DNA of 64,000 nt, from contig OMRP01000009.1 in the NCBI GenBank assembly GCA_900313615.1, forward strand, positions 86,316 through 150,315, written 5' to 3'. The position numbers were made by a program, and so were the translations under genes. Positions within the stretch are counted from its first letter, which is position 1. Every line of letters begins with the position of its first letter. Below, piece by piece: positions 1 through 8,960 of the stretch. The stretch comes from an uncultured Prevotellaceae bacterium. GTDB lineage: Bacteria > Bacteroidota > Bacteroidia > Bacteroidales > Bacteroidaceae. Under the pieces are notes generated by a model. It was not told the DNA's origin. It made no database searches and worked only from the letters and a program-made list of their open reading frames with translations.

Positions 1-581
1 GGATACTTGTCGTCGCCGTGCGAGTTGTTGGAACCATAGTACGACTGTGTATTCGACACCGTCACCGGGCCCACCACATCGAAGGTCAGTTCGAACTTGC
101 CCTCGCTCTGAGCGTAGAAATAATCGTACATCGAGCCTTTGAAATTGCCCTCATTGAAATTCTCCTCGTTGGCGATGCGTTGGTAAAGCTCATTGTCGTC
201 GTTGGCCTTGAAACTCACATTGGAGAAGTTGACCAAGATAATAAGTCCCTTCTTCTGGCCGATATACTCGCCTACTGCGCCTACGCGCCGCTGTTTCATC
301 TTACGGGCGCGACGGGCATTTTCCTTCGTTCTCTTTTCTTGGGCCCTGAGCATGACTTGTCGGGCATCCACCTGTTGAAAGACATCTGTGCCTTCAACGG
401 CCTGGTAGGCTTTGCCATCAGAGGCCAGCCAGTAATGTCCGTGTTCGTCTCCCACGAGTTGGGCGGTTACCGTCGTCCCATTGGTCAGGGTGAGCGTTCT
501 GATAACGCCCTTTTTGGCGGGCACGGCATAGGCGCAAAGGACCATCAAGATCAGCAAGAAACTGAAGACTATTTTTTTCAT
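1..581 (-). CDS. M6-family-like metalloprotease, N-terminal part (runs off window)
   Basis: This is the first 193 codons of a secreted protein that continues beyond the left edge. The start is MKKIVFSFLLILMVLCAYA, a clean Sec signal peptide with probable cleavage after AYA. A propeptide-like stretch follows (TLTNGTTVTAQLVGDEHGHYW, split here only for length: TLTNGTTVTAQL then VGDEHGHYW), and then the segment GLIILVNFSNVSF and MYDYFYAQSEGKFEL. That combination is characteristic of the front of Bacteroidota M6 (immune inhibitor A-like) peptidases, many of which are exported by the type IX system. The zinc-binding HExxH motif would lie outside the window, so catalysis cannot be confirmed. The gene has its own -7-like promoter element upstream and is separated by a terminator from the phosphatase gene that precedes it on the same strand. 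Confidence 0.75.
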   Translation of the reverse strand, partial: MKKIVFSFLLILMVLCAYAVPAKKGVIRTLTLTNGTTVTAQLVGDEHGHYWLASDGKAYQAVEGTDVFQQVDARQVMLRAQEKRTKENARRARKMKQRRVGAVGEYIGQKKGLIILVNFSNVSFKANDDNELYQRIANEENFNEGNFKGSMYDYFYAQSEGKFELTFDVVGPVTVSNTQSYYGSNNSHGDDKY

Positions 582-645
582 CTTATGTCAGATTGTGAGT
601 TTGTGTGTTTTGTGTGTTCGAGGTGAATCGTTGAAAAACGCTCGG

Positions 646-675
646 CAAATTTAGCATAAATATTTAAGAAACAAT
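646..675 (-). promoter_or_regulatory. Candidate promoter of the M6 protease gene
   Basis: Read on the minus strand, 653-646 is TAAATTTG, a match to the Bacteroidota -7 box TAnnTTTG. An imperfect -33 box (ATTG) lies 18 bp upstream at 672-675. It sits about 65 bp ahead of the protease start codon. Confidence 0.4.
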
Positions 676-710
676 CAACATCTTCGTGAAAAGTTGTAAA
701 GAACAAAAGA

Positions 711-743
711 AATCCGCCTGTGCGAGAGCCACACAGACGGATT
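711..743 (-). terminator. Rho-independent terminator after the phosphatase gene
   Basis: Two 14-nt arms (711-724 and 730-743) pair with only G-U wobbles around a 5-nt loop, followed on the minus strand by TTTCTTTTG. It lies 27 bp past the phosphatase stop codon and would end the long operon that starts near 8.8 kb. Confidence 0.75.
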
Positions 744-769
744 ATATGGATAGTTGAAAAGATGGTTTC

Positions 770-2047
770 CTACTTCGTTTGCTCCTCCTTGACGCTGTTG
801 CAGCGGTCCAGATAGAACTGTCGGAAATCCGACCATTTGTAATACGGCGCTTGCGTGGTAGGTACGGGCAGGGTAGCCTCGTGACCATTGAGCAGGCACT
901 TCACGAGAACAGGGTCGCTGGCTTTCTTGCCACGATAGAACACTAGTTGGATGTTCGACGCCTTGCATGTATTCCAATTCTGGTAGCAGTTTTTCACCTC
1001 GTATGGGTTCTCGGGGTCGAGGTCAGCGCCATTGATGCCCATAAGCACTGTCAATGGTCCGATGCAGGTGTCGTGGCCGAAGCGCAGGTCGGCGATGTGG
1101 TCACTGCTACCATCAAGCACCGCATCCGCTTTCTTGATGATGTCTTGCAGGATGGGAATCATCTGGTATCTCGGTTCGAATACCCATGTGTAAGAACCCA
1201 AATTGTCCCTTTCCCATTCAGCGGCAATCTCTTCGTCGGTGACGATACCCTCCATCATTCCCTCGTGGCCAATACTTGGCAGCGTCTTATACAGGTCGAC
1301 GAGCGAGCTGCCCAGGCGATCCATATTGCCAGGCAGTCCTTCGGTGCTTGTGAAGACGCGAGGAGCCACTTTCTGCCGCAGCGTATTGGTGCTTTGGAAC
1401 TGGTCGCGGTGGTCTTCAAAACGCGGTCTTGACTTCGGATAATTATGTTTCACCGGGTTTTGGCGATCGGTGGGCACCACACCATCGAGGGTGAAGCGTG
1501 ACGACTGCTCGCGTATCTCTATCTTCGGGTTGCACTGCACCAGTTCCTGGCAGAAGGCCGACATGCTGAGCACGCAGCGTCCAGAAAGCGATGAGATGGC
1601 AAACACATTTCCCCCGTTTTTGAACACTTCAGGGAATTGGTTGAACATGGTGCGTGCAATGAACTGATGCTGATCCCAGCCCAACTGGGTGAGTTCGCTC
1701 ACGCCCGTCATCAGTTCCTGTTTGCATGCCATGAATTTGGTGTAGAACGCCTCGCCCAGAGGTGTCAACTGATGGTTGTTATGCGCCTTGGTCATCAACG
1801 TATCCAACTGGATATACAACCTGTCTGTCCAGTAATAACGTGAGCCATGACGTGAATAATGACTGATATAAAAGGGCTGGTATCCATTGGGAGCCTTTGT
1901 CAGTTCAAAGACTTTCTGTTCATACGGATAGTCGTTGCCATAGGCTCGGCGTGGGTCCGCCTTCAGTTTGTCGAGTGTGGCATTCGTCTGCGCCCAAGCC
2001 ATCGAGGTGGTGAGCACCAAAAACAAGGTTGTGAGAATCTTTTTCAT
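770..2047 (-). CDS. Secreted histidine-type (acid) phosphatase, MINPP/phytase-like
   Basis: A 425-residue exported phosphatase. Residues 1-19 form a signal peptide ending SMAWA. The histidine-phosphatase catalytic signature SRHGSRY lies at about residues 65-71, where the histidine is the expected phospho-acceptor. The distal proton-donor motif HDT is in RFGHDTCIGPL near residue 325. The overall length and the two motifs fit the branch-2 histidine acid phosphatases, which in gut Bacteroidota include inositol polyphosphate phosphatases; the true substrate cannot be read from the sequence. It is the last gene of a co-directional series (DUF6057 / propeller lipoprotein, twice), 114 bp behind its neighbour, and is followed by a strong terminator. 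Membership of that operon is inferred from orientation and from the single good promoter at 8.8 kb. Confidence 0.85.
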   Translation of the reverse strand: MKKILTTLFLVLTTSMAWAQTNATLDKLKADPRRAYGNDYPYEQKVFELTKAPNGYQPFYISHYSRHGSRYYWTDRLYIQLDTLMTKAHNNHQLTPLGEAFYTKFMACKQELMTGVSELTQLGWDQHQFIARTMFNQFPEVFKNGGNVFAISSLSGRCVLSMSAFCQELVQCNPKIEIREQSSRFTLDGVVPTDRQNPVKHNYPKSRPRFEDHRDQFQSTNTLRQKVAPRVFTSTEGLPGNMDRLGSSLVDLYKTLPSIGHEGMMEGIVTDEEIAAEWERDNLGSYTWVFEPRYQMIPILQDIIKKADAVLDGSSDHIADLRFGHDTCIGPLTVLMGINGADLDPENPYEVKNCYQNWNTCKASNIQLVFYRGKKASDPVLVKCLLNGHEATLPVPTTQAPYYKWSDFRQFYLDRCNSVKEEQTK

Positions 2048-2069
2048 GTTAGTAGTTTTTTTTATAATT

Positions 2070-2170
2070 GGGAGTTAAAGGGGGAGTTAAAATGGAAGTT
2101 AAAATGGGAGTTAAAGTGGACAAATGTTCAATTATCAATTTCAATATTCAATTTCCAATGTTCAATTTCC
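2070..2170. repeat. Intergenic word repeats (GGAGTTAAA units, then TTCAATTTCC units)
   Basis: Positions 2070-2122 hold five head-to-tail GGAGTTAAA/GGAAGTTAAA units, each spaced 11-13 bp. Positions 2127-2170 hold degenerate ATTCAATTTC units. The first block matches the flanks of repeat family A seen at 22.98, 26.09 and 29.95 kb but lacks its hairpin core. The second block supplies the stop codon of the neighbouring propeller lipoprotein gene. Confidence 0.8.
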
Positions 2171-3637
2171 GACCACCTTCGTTTCCACACGTTCGTCGGA
2201 GAGGATTTCACGAGCGGCGGAACGACTGTCGAAATCCACCTTTGTTTTGGTGAAATCGGGCGTATTGAAAGAATAGACCGTCTCCGCATAGTATTCCTTC
2301 GGATTGCGTTGCGGCAGGAGGAAGGGTTTGGAGAATCGGCCTTGGTCGTCTATCTCGGCTAGGAAGAGCTGGGTATAGAGTCCGTTTTCGCGTCGTGACG
2401 TGAACACCACCCAGTGGCTATTCACATTCCAATTGTGGTAACTTTCTGCATCCGGGCTGTTTATCTCGTCAAGTGCCCTCGCCTCTCCCGTCTGCAAGTT
2501 TAGCAGCCATTGGTCGGCCTCTTTGTGCCAAACGGAGAAATAGCCGTAGTCCATGAGTGTGAAGAGGATATACTTACCGTCGTAGGAGGGACGCGGCCAG
2601 GTGAGACTCTTGCCCATCTTCACAGCGTTGAACACCGTGTCCACGTGGTCGCCATAGCGTCCTGTCTCGGGGTCGAAACTGATTTTACAGAGGTTGTATT
2701 TTTCATCTTGGTAATGGGCAGGATATTCCTGCTGCCGGCAGGTCATGTAATAGAGTGTGCGTCCGTCGGGCGAGAACACCGGCGTATTCTCCGACCAGTC
2801 GGGTGTGGAAAGCAACGAGTCGGTGATTACTTCACGTGTCTCAGGATTGTATACGAACACGTCCGACGAGAGGTCGAACACCTCGATACGATTGTCATCC
2901 ATAGTATGGAAGCTCTGGCGTGTCTGGTTGGTGGAGAAGGCGCAATACTTGCCTGTGGGATGCCAATAGGGGTAGACCATAGAGCCCCCCAAGAGGTCGT
3001 TTTTCGCCTTGAGCCACTCACGTTGTCCATCACGTTGAATCATCGTAGCGCCATGGTCGCCGCGCACATGGAAGACAAACTGTGCCGGGTCGGTGCGATT
3101 GCTGGTATGGCAGTTGACACATTGGCCTGGTATACGGGTGTTGGAAATAATCTCGTATTCGTCGAACGAGGAGAGGTCACGTTGGTAAATACCCATGTGG
3201 CTGAACACCTCATAGCCCGGGGCGATGCGACGATAGGTCAGTCCCCACTCGTCGAGGGCATACGGGCTGACATGGATAGTGAAATCCTTGTACTGCGTCC
3301 ACGCTCCTTCATTCTTGGCGCACACCGTCACCATCAAGTCTTTCCCCTTATTGGATTCAAGCAGTGCATGCCAGTCGTCGATGTCGAAATCGGCATAGTC
3401 GCCATTGGCATTCACTTCCGTGCCATCAGCCCCTTTGATGGTTACGTCCATCCGTTCGCAGTCTCCTTTCATGTTGAAATTGAGCGGAGCGATACCCACG
3501 GGAACGGTCACCCCGGCATAGTCGGGATAGATAGGCGGCAACTCGTTCGACTTCACGGGGCTGTCGGGCTTGTCGGTACATGCTACCCACCCTAATGACA
3601 GGATGGCGGCAAAGAGGATAAATATCGTTTTCTTCAT
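2162..3637 (-). CDS. Lipoprotein with PD40/TolB-like propeller repeats and one CxxCH haem motif (copy 2)
   Basis: 491 residues. A lipoprotein signal ends in the lipobox LGWVAC, giving Cys20. A conserved front LPPIYPDY...GIAPLNFNM follows, then a motif CVNCH near residue 175 that fits covalent c-type haem attachment, and then PD40/WD40-like strands (WHPTGKYCAFSTN, FSPDGRTLYYMTC, PSYDGKYILFTL) that suggest a beta-propeller. It is a clear paralogue of the 5490-7010 gene, with the same order of elements. Each copy lies directly downstream of a DUF6057 membrane protein, so the pair seems to be the functional unit. The lipobox places it on a membrane facing the periplasm or cell surface. Electron transfer is suggested by CxxCH but not shown. 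The stop codon falls inside an intergenic-type repeat, so the last residues may be recent. Confidence 0.75.
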   Translation of the reverse strand: MKKTIFILFAAILSLGWVACTDKPDSPVKSNELPPIYPDYAGVTVPVGIAPLNFNMKGDCERMDVTIKGADGTEVNANGDYADFDIDDWHALLESNKGKDLMVTVCAKNEGAWTQYKDFTIHVSPYALDEWGLTYRRIAPGYEVFSHMGIYQRDLSSFDEYEIISNTRIPGQCVNCHTSNRTDPAQFVFHVRGDHGATMIQRDGQREWLKAKNDLLGGSMVYPYWHPTGKYCAFSTNQTRQSFHTMDDNRIEVFDLSSDVFVYNPETREVITDSLLSTPDWSENTPVFSPDGRTLYYMTCRQQEYPAHYQDEKYNLCKISFDPETGRYGDHVDTVFNAVKMGKSLTWPRPSYDGKYILFTLMDYGYFSVWHKEADQWLLNLQTGEARALDEINSPDAESYHNWNVNSHWVVFTSRRENGLYTQLFLAEIDDQGRFSKPFLLPQRNPKEYYAETVYSFNTPDFTKTKVDFDSRSAAREILSDERVETKVVGN

Positions 3638-3665
3638 GTCAGGTCAGTGTTTTTGGGGTGCTTTT

Positions 3666-5414
3666 TCATCGCTGAATGTTTGTGAAGTAGTAACACCAAT
3701 AAGTATCGCCATAATTTTGCGCCAGTCCCTCACGAGTCATAGTTGGTGACTTGATGTACGAGATGAACTGGCTGAAGCGCTGAACAATAGACGGACTGAC
3801 TTGAGCAGGCATCGGTTCGCCTTGCTCATGACGCATGCTCCACCTAAGAACCAATGCCTCCTGGAAGTGACGAGGGATAGCAGTATAGCCAAGTTGCTCG
3901 CCCCAACCAACATAGTTGGCGAAATTATCGAGGTCGCCCGTCAGCAGATATTCGGCCATGAGGTATTCATAGGCAAGACGATTGTTTTTGTTGCCGGAGA
4001 AGAGTAATTGGAGCATCTCGGGAGTCACATGGTCGGTGAAGAAAAAGTTATCCTTGAAAGCCATCTGGCGTAGGTGTCCATATTCAGGATGCTTGGCTAT
4101 CGCCTGTTCATTGCCCAACAGCGATAGTGTTTCATTGGCCCAATCACTATAGAAGAGCGTCTTCTGCAGCGCCATGAGATATTTGCGGGCCACGTCGTAA
4201 TTGCCATTGATGAGGTTGGTCTGCGCTAGTCGTTTGTAGCACCTTGCGCTTTTCTGATAGTCAAGAATGGCTTCCTGAGCCTCGAAAACCGCATGTTGGG
4301 CAAAATTGGCCATACCCAACTGATAGAATGCCTCGGCAGTTGGCATCGGACTGGTCGCATCGCGCTTGACTTCGGGCAAAAGACCAAAGATGCCGTTTTG
4401 GTTATATTCGAACATGTGGTCGGCGAGCAGGCCACGCATCGCCAGGGCAAGATTCTGTACCGTTACTCCTATTTGGTTGTTAGGCTTGTCAGTGTTGATG
4501 GTCTCAATGATACGGTTCCATTGCTGGTGGCTAGCCATGAAATCATACTGCATCACCTTTTCGGCTTTGAAATTGCTGTTTTTCCAAACGAGCAGTCCCA
4601 TGAGCAGAAAAGTGTAAAGAGAAAAGAGAATAGTGAATAATTGACCGCCTTCAAGGGATTTGCGAGACCGGTGGAAAGCACGGACAATGAATATGAGGAC
4701 GAAGATGGAGAGTGTGGCCAGCCAAAGCAGCGTTGGAAATTCCGTCGGGTAGCGATGGTAATGGATGCCATACCATAGGTTGTCAGTTGGTACCGGGAGA
4801 CAAGATGACAGGATGAAAGGCATGACGGCCAAAAGGAGTAAGGGGATGGCAAATCCCATCCAGGGGTGAGAGGTGAGAGGTGAGGGTCGAGAGGTGAGGT
4901 GCGGAGCCTGCAGGAGGAAAAACAGCACACACACGGGACCCGCCATCCAATAGAGTATGGGTATGGCGGCAATGAGCAGGATGCGTCGTGTCCAACCACT
5001 TGGCAGTTTGTTGAAAGCCCATGTAGCGAGCAGTGTGAGCAAGACCGCCCAAACGCCACCCAGCAGCGCATTCTCGTCGAGCAAGAAAAGCCAGAGCAGG
5101 AACGAAGGCACAAAACTCAGACCGAAGAACCGTCCCCAGTTGGTCAGCCGTAGTGTCAGGAGCTGCACCGCTGAGAGCAGCAACGCAATGATGAGAGCCC
5201 CCACCCAGGCATATAGGAAGAACTGTGTGCAGAACCGTCCTAGTAGGTCGGCCATGCCACCCGGCAGCTTCACTATCTCCCAGACGTAGGAACAGTCGAA
5301 GAGGAAAAGCTGGTACTGCTCTTGGTAATGCAGGTGATGCGGATAGGCCCATCCGAAAAAGAGGAAGACCGCCACACCGAAAAGGAGCGTATATAAACAA
5401 TTAAAAAATTTCAA
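3666..5414 (-). CDS. DUF6057-like polytopic membrane protein with TPR-like C-terminal half (copy 2)
   Basis: 582 residues. Residues 1 to about 265 are a series of hydrophobic helices (LYTLLFGVAVFLFFGW, YAWVGALIIALLLSAVQLL, FVPSFLLWLFLL and others), roughly eight to ten membrane spans. Residues about 290-582 are soluble and helical with TPR-like spacing (FYQLGMANFAQHAVFEAQE, LAQTNLINGNYDVARKYLM). The C-terminus carries NYGDTYWCYYF, which is matched by EFGDTYWWYNVF in the 7018-8811 paralogue. The family, known to me as DUF6057, has no assigned reaction. The gene sits 28 bp upstream of its partner lipoprotein gene. An oddity: residues about 171-184 (HLTSRPSPLTSHPW) are encoded by GGTGAGAGGTGAGG repeats like those found between genes here, so repeat DNA seems to have expanded a loop. 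Confidence 0.7.
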   Translation of the reverse strand: MKFFNCLYTLLFGVAVFLFFGWAYPHHLHYQEQYQLFLFDCSYVWEIVKLPGGMADLLGRFCTQFFLYAWVGALIIALLLSAVQLLTLRLTNWGRFFGLSFVPSFLLWLFLLDENALLGGVWAVLLTLLATWAFNKLPSGWTRRILLIAAIPILYWMAGPVCVLFFLLQAPHLTSRPSPLTSHPWMGFAIPLLLLAVMPFILSSCLPVPTDNLWYGIHYHRYPTEFPTLLWLATLSIFVLIFIVRAFHRSRKSLEGGQLFTILFSLYTFLLMGLLVWKNSNFKAEKVMQYDFMASHQQWNRIIETINTDKPNNQIGVTVQNLALAMRGLLADHMFEYNQNGIFGLLPEVKRDATSPMPTAEAFYQLGMANFAQHAVFEAQEAILDYQKSARCYKRLAQTNLINGNYDVARKYLMALQKTLFYSDWANETLSLLGNEQAIAKHPEYGHLRQMAFKDNFFFTDHVTPEMLQLLFSGNKNNRLAYEYLMAEYLLTGDLDNFANYVGWGEQLGYTAIPRHFQEALVLRWSMRHEQGEPMPAQVSPSIVQRFSQFISYIKSPTMTREGLAQNYGDTYWCYYFTNIQR

Positions 5415-5460
5415 AATAGAATTATAAAATTAAAAAATTATAAAATTATAAAATTACAGG
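5415..5460. repeat. AT-rich tandem repeat spacer
   Basis: A short run of TATAAAATTA/AAAATTATAAAAT units fills the spacer between the first DUF6057/lipoprotein pair and the second. No promoter boxes or hairpin are evident in it. Confidence 0.7.
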
Positions 5461-5489
5461 TTATTGAGGGGTAAGGGGTGAGGAGTTTG

Positions 5490-7010
5490 CTACTTCTTCT
5501 CCCAAAACACCTTGCTGAACTCGTCGACACTGATGCGGACAGGCTCAATCATGAACTCAGGTCGGTTGTAACTCTTCATGAGGAAGGTGTTCGTTTCCGG
5601 GTCCTCCTGCGGCATGAGGAAGGCCTTTTCTACTTTCCCATTGTTGAAATAAGCAAAGAATATACGGCTGTAATTATTATCGAGACGACGACTGGCACAC
5701 ATAATCCAATGCCCATTGCTCGACCATGAGGGGTAACTGTCAGAATAGTCTTTGTCGTTAAGGGGGGTAAGGTCAATGGGCGAAGAGGTTTCCCAAGTAA
5801 GGGCAGTGCCCGTGTACTTATCCATTGGAATACAAACGATTTCAGCATCACGATGTCGGCTATGGAAACAACCATACTGCCCCAAGGCAAACAGCAGATA
5901 ACGCCCATCGGGACTGATGCGTGGCAAGGTAACACTCTTGTTAGCCGATGCAGCATCATAGACAAGTTCTTCGTCTCCGAAGTTGTGCGTTGCCAAATCA
6001 AACGACCGACGATAGAGGTTGTATTGCACTTTCTCGAAGGTGGTTCTGATATCCTTGTCACGCATCTCTTCAGGCAGCGGTACCGACTTGCAGTAATAGA
6101 GGTATTTGCCATCGGGCGACCAGGTAGGATAGACCTCCAACAGCGTGGAGTCATTGCTGACGATGCTCACTGAGTCAGTTTCCACATCGTAGAGAATCAT
6201 GTCGCTCGCCTCATCGAAAACCTCAATCTTATTGGGATTCAACGTATGGAATACCTGGCGTGTCCTGTTGGTCGAGAAGGCGATGAGTTTGGCGGTAGGA
6301 TGCCATGCTGGATAGACACCCGAGGAAATGGTATAGTCGCGCTTCAGGTCTACTTTCGATATCTTGCCATCATTGACAATCACAGTGCCGGCATTGGAGA
6401 GACGCACGTGGAAGAGCATATTGTCGGTCTTGTAGTTCTGATAGCTGTGGCAGTTGATGCACTGGCCTTTCTTTATGTCATTACTGGTGATTTCGTTGTT
6501 GAAAATCTGTGTCTCTTCGAATGAAGTGAGGTTGCGCTGGGCAATCTCCATGAATTCCCATGCTACATACGATGGTTCGATAAGGCGGTACGATACATAT
6601 CCATCAATGGGCTCTTCGGCCACATGTATCTCAAACGGGCTGAACGCCAGCCATTCGTCCCCTTTCTGGCCCCAGACTTCCACCTTGATGCTCTTGCCCT
6701 TCGATGCACTGAGCATATCGTGCCATTCCGACTCGGGTATCTGCACCTTCACGCCGTTGCCGTAGGTCTGCTGCTGGCCATCGGGTGTGGTGAGACGTGC
6801 CACGCACTCCGAATATTCATCGGCAGGGAGCATGAAATTGAGTGGCGCTATATTGCAAGGCGCGGTGATATTGCAATAATCGGGAAAGATGGGTGGCAGA
6901 CTCTGGGCCTCCTTGGCTGAAGAAGGCACGTCGGGATGATTAGCACACGCTGACAATAGCAGCAGGGCTGTTGTCAGGAACTGGAACCAAGGACAAATAT
7001 ATCTTTTCAT
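5490..7010 (-). CDS. Lipoprotein with PD40/TolB-like propeller repeats and one CxxCH haem motif (copy 1)
   Basis: 506 residues from the chosen start at 7010 (MKRYICPWFQFLTTALLL). This start gives a proper lipoprotein signal with lipobox LLSAC and leaves a 7-bp gap to the upstream gene; earlier in-frame starts would overlap that gene. Downstream come LPPIFPDYCNITAPCNIAPL, the haem-type motif CINCH (near residue 185), and propeller repeats (WHPTAKLIAFSTN, WSPDGKYLYYCK, ISPDGRYLLFAL, WSSNGHWIMCAS). It is paralogous to 2162-3637. The CxxCH and the repeat order are conserved between the copies, which argues that the haem motif is functional rather than a chance match. Role unknown; an electron-carrying or ligand-sensing surface lipoprotein working with the adjoining DUF6057 protein is an inference. 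Confidence 0.75.
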   Translation of the reverse strand: MKRYICPWFQFLTTALLLLSACANHPDVPSSAKEAQSLPPIFPDYCNITAPCNIAPLNFMLPADEYSECVARLTTPDGQQQTYGNGVKVQIPESEWHDMLSASKGKSIKVEVWGQKGDEWLAFSPFEIHVAEEPIDGYVSYRLIEPSYVAWEFMEIAQRNLTSFEETQIFNNEITSNDIKKGQCINCHSYQNYKTDNMLFHVRLSNAGTVIVNDGKISKVDLKRDYTISSGVYPAWHPTAKLIAFSTNRTRQVFHTLNPNKIEVFDEASDMILYDVETDSVSIVSNDSTLLEVYPTWSPDGKYLYYCKSVPLPEEMRDKDIRTTFEKVQYNLYRRSFDLATHNFGDEELVYDAASANKSVTLPRISPDGRYLLFALGQYGCFHSRHRDAEIVCIPMDKYTGTALTWETSSPIDLTPLNDKDYSDSYPSWSSNGHWIMCASRRLDNNYSRIFFAYFNNGKVEKAFLMPQEDPETNTFLMKSYNRPEFMIEPVRISVDEFSKVFWEKK

Positions 7011-7017
7011 TGTTTTC

Positions 7018-8811
7018 TTATGAATGAATTTCATGACCAAGCTTACCACTTAAAGCAAACGGTTTTTTTCCGAACACATTGTACCACCAGTAGGTGTCTC
7101 CGAACTCTTCACGCATCGCCTCGCCCAGACTCTCAAGGTTCATGCCGGGCTTCGCCAGTTTTTCCAAGGTTTCCCAGAACTTTTTGTAGCGGTCGTAAAC
7201 CGTCTGACTGACGGGAAGCATGATGCGTTTCTTTTCCGGCGATCTGTCCATGTATAGGATATATGCTTCCTGCGCATGCAGGGGGAATTCCTCATCCATG
7301 TGCGACTTTACAAAATTGCGCAGCGATGCCCAAAAGCGACGGGAGTCGCAGCGTATCATAGAGTAGAGCAATGCCTGTTCCGATACCACCTTGCTGACGG
7401 AATCAGTCCAGAGACTGATACTATTGACAATATAACTGTCACTGTTCTCCACGCCAGTGAGTTCGTCGGGATAGGCTTTCTGCAGTTCCTTGATCTTATC
7501 CGTGACAGGAGTTGGCTGCCAATTGCCGTAGAAAGGATGATGATGCAATATTGTGGTATAGCGTTCCACCAATTTTCCGTCTCCGACAGCCAAGGCACAG
7601 CGGGAAAGTGTCTTCAACAAGAAGGGAGAGAAACCGTATTGTATGCCATTTTCAAAATTCAGTCGGATGGCTTCGTTCATCATTCCGTAGTTGTAGTATA
7701 CTAAAGGCGAAGCGATTTCCAAAAGGGTGACATGGAGCGAATCAGGATTGTTGATTCTAGCCGCGTCGTTGCCCAATTTGAACGAACGTTCGAACAGACC
7801 TCCTTCGTTCATCAGAGCTATATTCTTGAGGAATACCATTGTGCGGGTAGGTTCCGGATTCTCCTCTGCCATACGGAGAATTTCCTTCCAGTTGTCGGAT
7901 TCGGCATGGCGCACCATACGCATCTCGTCGATGTAGTTCTTGTCGTAGTACATCAGCGATAAGGTGAAGACGATGCCAGCAACGGCACACAACACCGGTG
8001 CCACAGTCTTTAACATCGTCAACTTCTTCACCTTGCTACATAGAGGCATAAGCACGGAAAGGGCTGCGAGCACCCAGAACGGGATGGAAAGAAGCTTACT
8101 ATTGTCGAGTGAAGTAAAGAAATGAGGAAAGCCCGCCAACACCACATCTTCGGATTTAAAGTTCGAATAGAGTTGGGTATGCCATATGCTGGCAGTAAAA
8201 ACAAGCAATACGATGCCTATCAGCTCACGCCAGGTGATTTTTTCAGAAACCATCAGGCATAACATGAAAAGCAAGGCAAACCACCCCAGCACCGGATAAA
8301 TGCCAAAGCCTATCAGATACCACGCCAGGTGCCATTTGCGTGGCGTGCTACGGGCAGCCCACAAGAGCGACAGCATGACCAGATAGCCGACAGACTGCGA
8401 GAACCAATAACCTCTAATGGTGGAGATATAAATCCAATAGCCCAAATCGACAACAGATGCAAGCAGACAGGCAACGGGCAAAAGCATCAGCGCTATGGCA
8501 CTTCCGCGCAGTCGGAATGCTTTGGCACCCACAAAGAAGATAAGCGCCCAAATGGCAACCAACACACCTGCTCCCAAAGCTGGATGATAAAAGAGTTGTG
8601 TGAGCCAAGCTCCCACATATTGCATCAGGCCAAAGGGTTTTGAAAGGAGAGTGTGGTAAAAGGGTTCTCCGACAATGAATTCAGAACGGTCATGTGCCGT
8701 ATAGAGCACCTCTTGATTGATGTGTAATATGTATAAGACAAAAGCCATGAAAACCAACAGGCTTCCATAGAGAAGGACCTTGGAGACTTTGTTTGTAGCG
8801 TTCATTTCCAT
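7018..8811 (-). CDS. DUF6057-like polytopic membrane protein with TPR-like C-terminal half (copy 1)
   Basis: About 597 residues from ATG at 8811; a further ATG at 8805 is equally possible, and the longer frame to 8823 would need a TTG start. The N-terminal half has many membrane spans (VLLYGSLLVFMAFVLYIL, GVLVAIWALIFFVGAKAF, IALMLLPVACLLASVVDLG, VLAALSVLMPLC). The C-terminal half is helical and TPR-like (LKTLSRCALAVGDGKLVERY) and ends near EFGDTYWWYNVFGKKPF. It is a paralogue of 3666-5414. It is the first gene of the operon and has a full-consensus promoter 30 bp upstream. The position ahead of the haem-motif lipoprotein is the same in both copies. The reaction is unknown. Confidence 0.7.
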   Translation of the reverse strand: MEMNATNKVSKVLLYGSLLVFMAFVLYILHINQEVLYTAHDRSEFIVGEPFYHTLLSKPFGLMQYVGAWLTQLFYHPALGAGVLVAIWALIFFVGAKAFRLRGSAIALMLLPVACLLASVVDLGYWIYISTIRGYWFSQSVGYLVMLSLLWAARSTPRKWHLAWYLIGFGIYPVLGWFALLFMLCLMVSEKITWRELIGIVLLVFTASIWHTQLYSNFKSEDVVLAGFPHFFTSLDNSKLLSIPFWVLAALSVLMPLCSKVKKLTMLKTVAPVLCAVAGIVFTLSLMYYDKNYIDEMRMVRHAESDNWKEILRMAEENPEPTRTMVFLKNIALMNEGGLFERSFKLGNDAARINNPDSLHVTLLEIASPLVYYNYGMMNEAIRLNFENGIQYGFSPFLLKTLSRCALAVGDGKLVERYTTILHHHPFYGNWQPTPVTDKIKELQKAYPDELTGVENSDSYIVNSISLWTDSVSKVVSEQALLYSMIRCDSRRFWASLRNFVKSHMDEEFPLHAQEAYILYMDRSPEKKRIMLPVSQTVYDRYKKFWETLEKLAKPGMNLESLGEAMREEFGDTYWWYNVFGKKPFALSGKLGHEIHS

Positions 8812-8840
8812 AGATAAAGACAACGGTACTTAATTTCGTG

Positions 8841-8873
8841 CAAATTTACAAAAAAAAGGACAATCTCCACAAA
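8841..8873 (-). promoter_or_regulatory. Promoter of the DUF6057/propeller/phosphatase operon
   Basis: On the minus strand TTTG (8873-8870), a 21-bp spacer and TAAATTTG (8848-8841) match the Bacteroidota housekeeping promoter exactly. Transcription would begin near 8835, about 25 nt before the ATG at 8811. Confidence 0.7.
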
Positions 8874-8903
8874 TTCAGCAAGTTTTTGTATTATATTACC
8901 ATT

Positions 8904-8937
8904 AAAAAGGCTGGCTCATTGAAAGAGCCAGCCTTTT
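8904..8937 (-). terminator. Rho-independent terminator of the SusCD operon
   Basis: The arms AAAAGGCTGGCTC and GAGCCAGCCTTTT flank a 7-nt loop; on the minus strand the stem is followed by a T run. It lies 24 bp beyond the last gene of the SusC/SusD operon. Confidence 0.9.
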
Positions 8938-8960
8938 ATAATTATACCATCAAGGAATGA

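Noticed and set aside
1-626. Plus-strand frame of 202 codons at the left edge
   Set aside because: The minus strand encodes a signal peptide and M6-peptidase-like sequence in a continuous frame, so the plus-strand frame is a shadow.
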